Positions 61,228-64,000 of a DNA stretch of 64,000 nucleotides are shown in pieces; position 1 is the first letter of the stretch; each line of letters opens with the position of its first letter. Made by a program: the position numbers and the translations under genes. The notes beneath the pieces were generated by a model. That model had not been told where the DNA came from, searched no databases, and saw only the letters and a list, made by a program, of their open reading frames with translations. Source of the DNA: JAOZHU01 sp964632845 (GTDB lineage Archaea; Thermoproteota; Bathyarchaeia; Bathyarchaeales; Bathycorpusculaceae). Location of the stretch: contig CAZWDU010000008.1 in assembly GCA_964632845.1 (NCBI GenBank), forward strand, positions 22,832 to 86,831. The letters are read 5' to 3'.

Positions 61228-61698
61228 TTGTTGCTATTGGAGTTGCTGCCCATTAGCACTGAGTCAAAAGAGTATTCTAAGGCGTTGCTTGTTTTTGGTA
61301 ACGTTTCAATTGTTTTGTGGATAGCGCTTGGCGCAGCCGCTTGTTGGTTGTTTAATGCGGTCGCGGGGTGGGTTTTTCTTGTTTTGGCGTTAGCTTTAAT
61401 CTTCGGCGTACTGCGGAAGCTTGGCTGTAACTCTTGTTATTATTGCAAATCGTGCACTATGGGATTTGGAAAATTGGCGGATTTGTTTTTTGGAGATGGC
61501 TACATGGCGGGCGTAAGCTCAAGCGGCATGTTAAAGTTTGTTTTCGTTTATGGTTTGTCAGGGTTAGTTCCGATAGGTTTTTTGGTTGTTTCGGTGATGC
61601 AGGAATTTGCAGTGTCTAAAATTGTGGTGTTGGGGTTTCTTTTGCTTTTTCTGTTCTATAGCGGCTCTAGGAAGAAAACACGGGGTAAAACGAAATAG
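61228..61698 (+). CDS. Small membrane protein with Cys cluster
   Basis: The product of up to 156 residues has four hydrophobic segments (LLVFGNVSIVLWIALGAAAC, GWVFLVLALALIFGVL, FVFVYGLSGLVPIGFLVVSV, IVVLGFLLLFLFYSG) and a central loop GCNSCYYCKSCTMGFGKLAD with four Cys in CxxCxxCxxC spacing. A metal or Fe-S site, or disulfides, is possible. The start is uncertain: TTG 61228 or TTG 61243 just after GGAG. No family recognised. Confidence 0.65.
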   Translation: MLLLELLPISTESKEYSKALLVFGNVSIVLWIALGAAACWLFNAVAGWVFLVLALALIFGVLRKLGCNSCYYCKSCTMGFGKLADLFFGDGYMAGVSSSGMLKFVFVYGLSGLVPIGFLVVSVMQEFAVSKIVVLGFLLLFLFYSGSRKKTRGKTK

Positions 61699-61879
61699 TT
61701 TGTTTTCTATGCTTGAGCGGTTCCCGCTTTTTCTCCGTGAAGACCTGCCAATGTTTGCTGAGCACAAGCGCCGTGACAGTTTTGGGTTTTGAAATATTCT
61801 GGTTGGCGAAATAAAGTATTATGTATTCAGACGGCTTAATTGCACAAGTTGTCTATTCCTCCGAAAGTTTGGGCTGAAA

Positions 61880-62158
61880 ATGAAAGTAGACGCAACTCAC
61901 TGTGATAATGTAGTTGTACGCGAAGAGAAGACGCAAGCGGTTTTGGCTAGGCTTCAGTCTTTAAAACGCCAAGTTTCTGAGCTTAGAGCACAGTGCGAAG
62001 CGTTAAAGTTGCAATCGGGGAAACAAGTTGAAACGTTAGTGTGCAGTGCATGTGGAAGGCTGATAAAGGAAGGCAAAGAAGTGACCGTTAAGGACGCGTT
62101 AGGGGTTGCACAGAGTTATTATCATGAAGACTGCTTCAGAAAGATTTTATCCTCATAG
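61880..62158 (+). CDS. Coiled-coil protein with C-terminal zinc-binding motif
   Basis: The 92-residue protein has a central coiled coil (AVLARLQSLKRQVSELRAQC EALKLQ) and a C-terminal treble-clef/LIM-like motif (VCSACGRLIKEGKEV, then YYHEDCFRKIL) with Cys-x2-Cys and His-x2-Cys ligands. It is probably a small dimeric zinc protein binding nucleic acid or protein. ATG 61880 is a clean start. No family known to me. Confidence 0.7.
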   Translation: MKVDATHCDNVVVREEKTQAVLARLQSLKRQVSELRAQCEALKLQSGKQVETLVCSACGRLIKEGKEVTVKDALGVAQSYYHEDCFRKILSS

Positions 62159-62202
62159 AACGCCATTGATGCAGCGGTTATTCAGTACTAGTACTCTGCG
62201 GT

Positions 62203-62226
62203 GACTACCCCCTCCCCTTTAAATAG
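62203..62226 (+). repeat. Duplicated promoter-like element, right copy
   Basis: The copy is identical over 24 nt to 58217-58194 (minus strand). Upstream it continues as CTAGTACTCTGCGGT, close to the left copy, and overlaps a 12-bp palindrome AGTACTAGTACT (62184-62195). TTTAAATA (62218-62225) would be the TATA box for proS, with transcription from about 62247. Confidence 0.7.
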
Positions 62227-62340
62227 GGTGAATTAGAGCGGTTGGGTTTAGCTTTTCGGCGTTAGAGTTCAAATTGTTTGAGTCAAGTTTCGGCGTTATT
62301 GTTATATGCAGCTAGTGTAAAACAAGAGGAGAGAATGGCT

Positions 62341-63783
62341 ATGTCGGATATTGGAGTAACAGTGAAGAAGAGCGAGAATTTCTCGGAGTGGTATACTGAG
62401 GTTATCCTGAAGTCTGGATTGGCGGATTACGCGCCGATTAAAGGTTGCATGATTATTCGTGAAGATGCCTATGCGATGTGGGAGAAAATTCAAGAAGTTT
62501 TCGACGGCAAAATAAGAGAAACAGGGCATAGAAACGTCTATTTCCCAATGTTTATACCTGAAGGTTTCTTGAAGAAGGAGTCGGAGCATTTTGCAGGGTT
62601 TGTGCCTGAAGTGGCTTGGATAACTCAGGGTGGAGACACGCCGCTGGAAGAGAAACTTGCTGTGAGACCCACGTCTGAAACGATTATGTACGCCACGTTT
62701 GCCAAGTGGATTAGAAGTTGGCGAGACTTGCCGGTTAAGATTAACCAGTGGTGCAACATTGTCAGGTGGGAAACAAAAGCCACTAAACTGTTCCTCAGAA
62801 CCCGCGAGTTTCTGTGGCAAGAAGGACACACTGCACATGCAACCAGCGAAGAAGCTGAGAAAGAAACCAGGGACATCCTAAACGAGTACAGGGACATAAT
62901 GGAGAATTATTTGGCGATTCCCGTGCTTGTCGGCGTCAAAAGCGATAGCGAAAAGTTCGCTGGTGCACTGTATACAACCGCGTTGGAGGCAATGATGCCT
63001 GACGGGAAAGCACTTCAGATGGGCACTTCGCATAATCTCGGTCAGAACTTTGCGCATGTTTTTGACATAAAATTCGTCGGTGAAGACAAGGAAGAACATT
63101 ACGTGTGGCAAACCTCGTGGGGTATTACTACGCGGTTGATAGGCGCTTTGGTCATGGTTCACGGAGACGACAGAGGTTTAGTGTTGCCGCCTAAAGTGGC
63201 TCCACTGCAGGTAGTCATAGTTCCGATACCGTACAAGGGCGCCGACCCAAACGCTATAGCTGCAAAAGCCAAGGAAATTGCTGCCCAGCTTAAAGCGAAA
63301 AACCTCTCCGTTGTCTTAGATGACAGGGAAGAGTACACGCCAGGTTGGAAATTCAACCAGTGGGAACTGAAAGGCGTGCCCGTTAGAATAGAAATAGGAC
63401 CCAGAGACCTGAAACAGCAACAAGTAACCGTGGTGAGACGAGACACGTATCAGAAGACCACGGTCAAAGAGGAAAAAGCTGTAGACACCGTGGAAATGCT
63501 TCTTGGAGAAATCCAAAACAACCTTTACGCCAAAGCAAAAAAAGCCCTAGAAGAGAAAACCACAACAGCAAACGACTACGAAACATTTGCAAAGACACTC
63601 AAGGAGAAAGGCGGATTCATCAAAGCAGCATGGTGCGGCAACACAGACTGCGAAGCCAAAATCAAAGAAGAAACAGGCGCCACAATCAGAGTGTTACCCT
63701 TCGAACAGGAAGAGACCGCCAGCGGCTGCGTTTACTGTGGACAGAAAGCCAAGAAAACCGCTTACTTCGCCAGATCCTACTAA
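62341..63783 (+). CDS. proS: Prolyl-tRNA synthetase, archaeal type
   Basis: The 480-residue class II synthetase has motif 2 NQWCNIVRWETKATKLFLRT REFLWQEGH (short pieces), the PTSETIMYATFAKWI segment, motif 3 GALVMVHGDDRGLVLPPKVA, an anticodon-binding domain (YTPGWKFNQWELKGVPVRIE) and the archaeal/eukaryal C-terminal zinc-binding tail (AAWCGNTDCEAK and GCVYCGQKAKKTAYFARSY). GAGGAG is nine bases before ATG 62341 but only three before ATG 62335, so 62341 is preferred. It charges tRNA-Pro. Confidence 0.96.
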   Translation: MSDIGVTVKKSENFSEWYTEVILKSGLADYAPIKGCMIIREDAYAMWEKIQEVFDGKIRETGHRNVYFPMFIPEGFLKKESEHFAGFVPEVAWITQGGDTPLEEKLAVRPTSETIMYATFAKWIRSWRDLPVKINQWCNIVRWETKATKLFLRTREFLWQEGHTAHATSEEAEKETRDILNEYRDIMENYLAIPVLVGVKSDSEKFAGALYTTALEAMMPDGKALQMGTSHNLGQNFAHVFDIKFVGEDKEEHYVWQTSWGITTRLIGALVMVHGDDRGLVLPPKVAPLQVVIVPIPYKGADPNAIAAKAKEIAAQLKAKNLSVVLDDREEYTPGWKFNQWELKGVPVRIEIGPRDLKQQQVTVVRRDTYQKTTVKEEKAVDTVEMLLGEIQNNLYAKAKKALEEKTTTANDYETFAKTLKEKGGFIKAAWCGNTDCEAKIKEETGATIRVLPFEQEETASGCVYCGQKAKKTAYFARSY

Positions 63784-63837
63784 AAGCTGGTCTAGGAGAA
63801 CAACAACCTCACTGAACACGCTCAATTTTTAGTAACG

Positions 63838-63844
63838 TTTATTT
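63838..63844 (+). promoter_or_regulatory. TATA-like element of aminotransferase gene
   Basis: TTTATTT lies about 20 nt before GTG 63861, so the transcript may start at the start codon (leaderless). Confidence 0.35.
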
Positions 63845-63860
63845 CGACAAATACACAAAT

Positions 63861-64000
63861 GTGGTTTCTAAGGTCCGCAAATTGACGCACGTCAAAGTCA
63901 CCGCCAGAGCACTAAACGTGGAGTACGCCATACGGGACGTCATGACCTACACTGACCAACTCGTCAAAGAAGGCAGAAAAATCTACTACCTTAACATCGG
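63861..64000 (+). CDS. Class I/II aminotransferase, N-terminal fragment (cut by window)
   Basis: The 46 codons from GTG 63861 read VSKVRKLTHVKVTARALNVE, then YAIRDVMTYTDQLVKEGRKI and YYLNIG. ARALNVEYAIRDV and the KIYYLNIG strand are the typical start of archaeal alanine/aspartate-type PLP aminotransferases. The rest, with the catalytic Lys, lies beyond the window. Confidence 0.75.
   Translation, partial: MVSKVRKLTHVKVTARALNVEYAIRDVMTYTDQLVKEGRKIYYLNI

Noticed and set aside
58194..62226. Composite transposon bounded by the 24-bp inverted repeats
   Set aside because: No transposase or integrase is present between the copies and no target-site duplication is evident; both copies look like promoters.
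1..64000. CRISPR array or insertion sequence
   Set aside because: No regularly spaced repeats, transposase motifs or terminal repeats with target duplications were seen by eye.

Overview
The window looks like a chromosome segment of an anaerobic archaeon, most likely a Bathyarchaeia-type member of the TACK group. This placement is an inference; no rRNA is present to fix it. Supporting signs are an Alba chromatin protein, an archaeal-type prolyl-tRNA synthetase with a C-terminal zinc-binding tail, BRE/TATA-like promoters (TTTATATA, TTTAAATA) about 25 nt upstream of starts, frequent TTG and GTG starts, two indolepyruvate:ferredoxin oxidoreductases, an FrhB-type protein, and dolichol-phosphate-mannose-type and GT4 glycosyltransferases next to a large sequon-rich secreted protein.

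Layout. 1-2546: a truncated receiver/PAS sensor, a small membrane protein, a winged-helix protein and a HEAT-like protein. 2660-12599: a minus-strand block, livG-livF-paaK-iorA-iorB-livK-livH-livM-thioesterase, with a divergent double-ACT protein. It reads as uptake of branched or aromatic amino acids (or their 2-oxo acids), ferredoxin-linked oxidative decarboxylation to acyl-CoA, and acyl-CoA ligase/thioesterase steps. This IorA carries an inserted four-cluster ferredoxin module.

12613-20775 is the most unusual part, an uncharacterised tubulin/FtsZ-superfamily locus. It holds a bitopic surface protein, an 891-residue tubulin-like GTPase with an intact GGGTGSG loop and a long helical insertion, a divergently encoded FtsZ-like protein whose GTP loop has decayed, a polytopic membrane protein with a large helical cytoplasmic tail, and a small helical protein with a PH-like N-terminus. 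I infer a membrane-attached cytoskeletal or membrane-remodelling system.

21099-26491: Lrp and ribbon-helix-helix regulators, then a nitrogen block (KaiC-like ATPase, amtB, a 39-residue coiled-coil peptide, a PII protein, a second amtB). 26650-30043: a glutamine cyclotransferase and a second iorAB pair. 30088-48323: a surface-glycan locus with a DPM-type glycosyltransferase, five GT4 glycosyltransferases, three large membrane GT-C-like proteins, a methyltransferase and a secreted protein of unknown function. 48427-51387: a candidate S-layer glycoprotein. 51673-57975: an aconitase-family enzyme, an FrhB-CBS fusion, Alba with a 5' hairpin, an Mrp/NBP35 ATPase, a decayed threonine dehydratase and an adenosine-specific kinase. 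58089-64000: a small zinc ribbon, tRNA-Ala(UGC), a surface-anchored caspase-like protease, small zinc/membrane proteins, proS and the start of an aminotransferase.

All domain calls come from reading motifs by eye. No alignment, structure prediction or database search was run.
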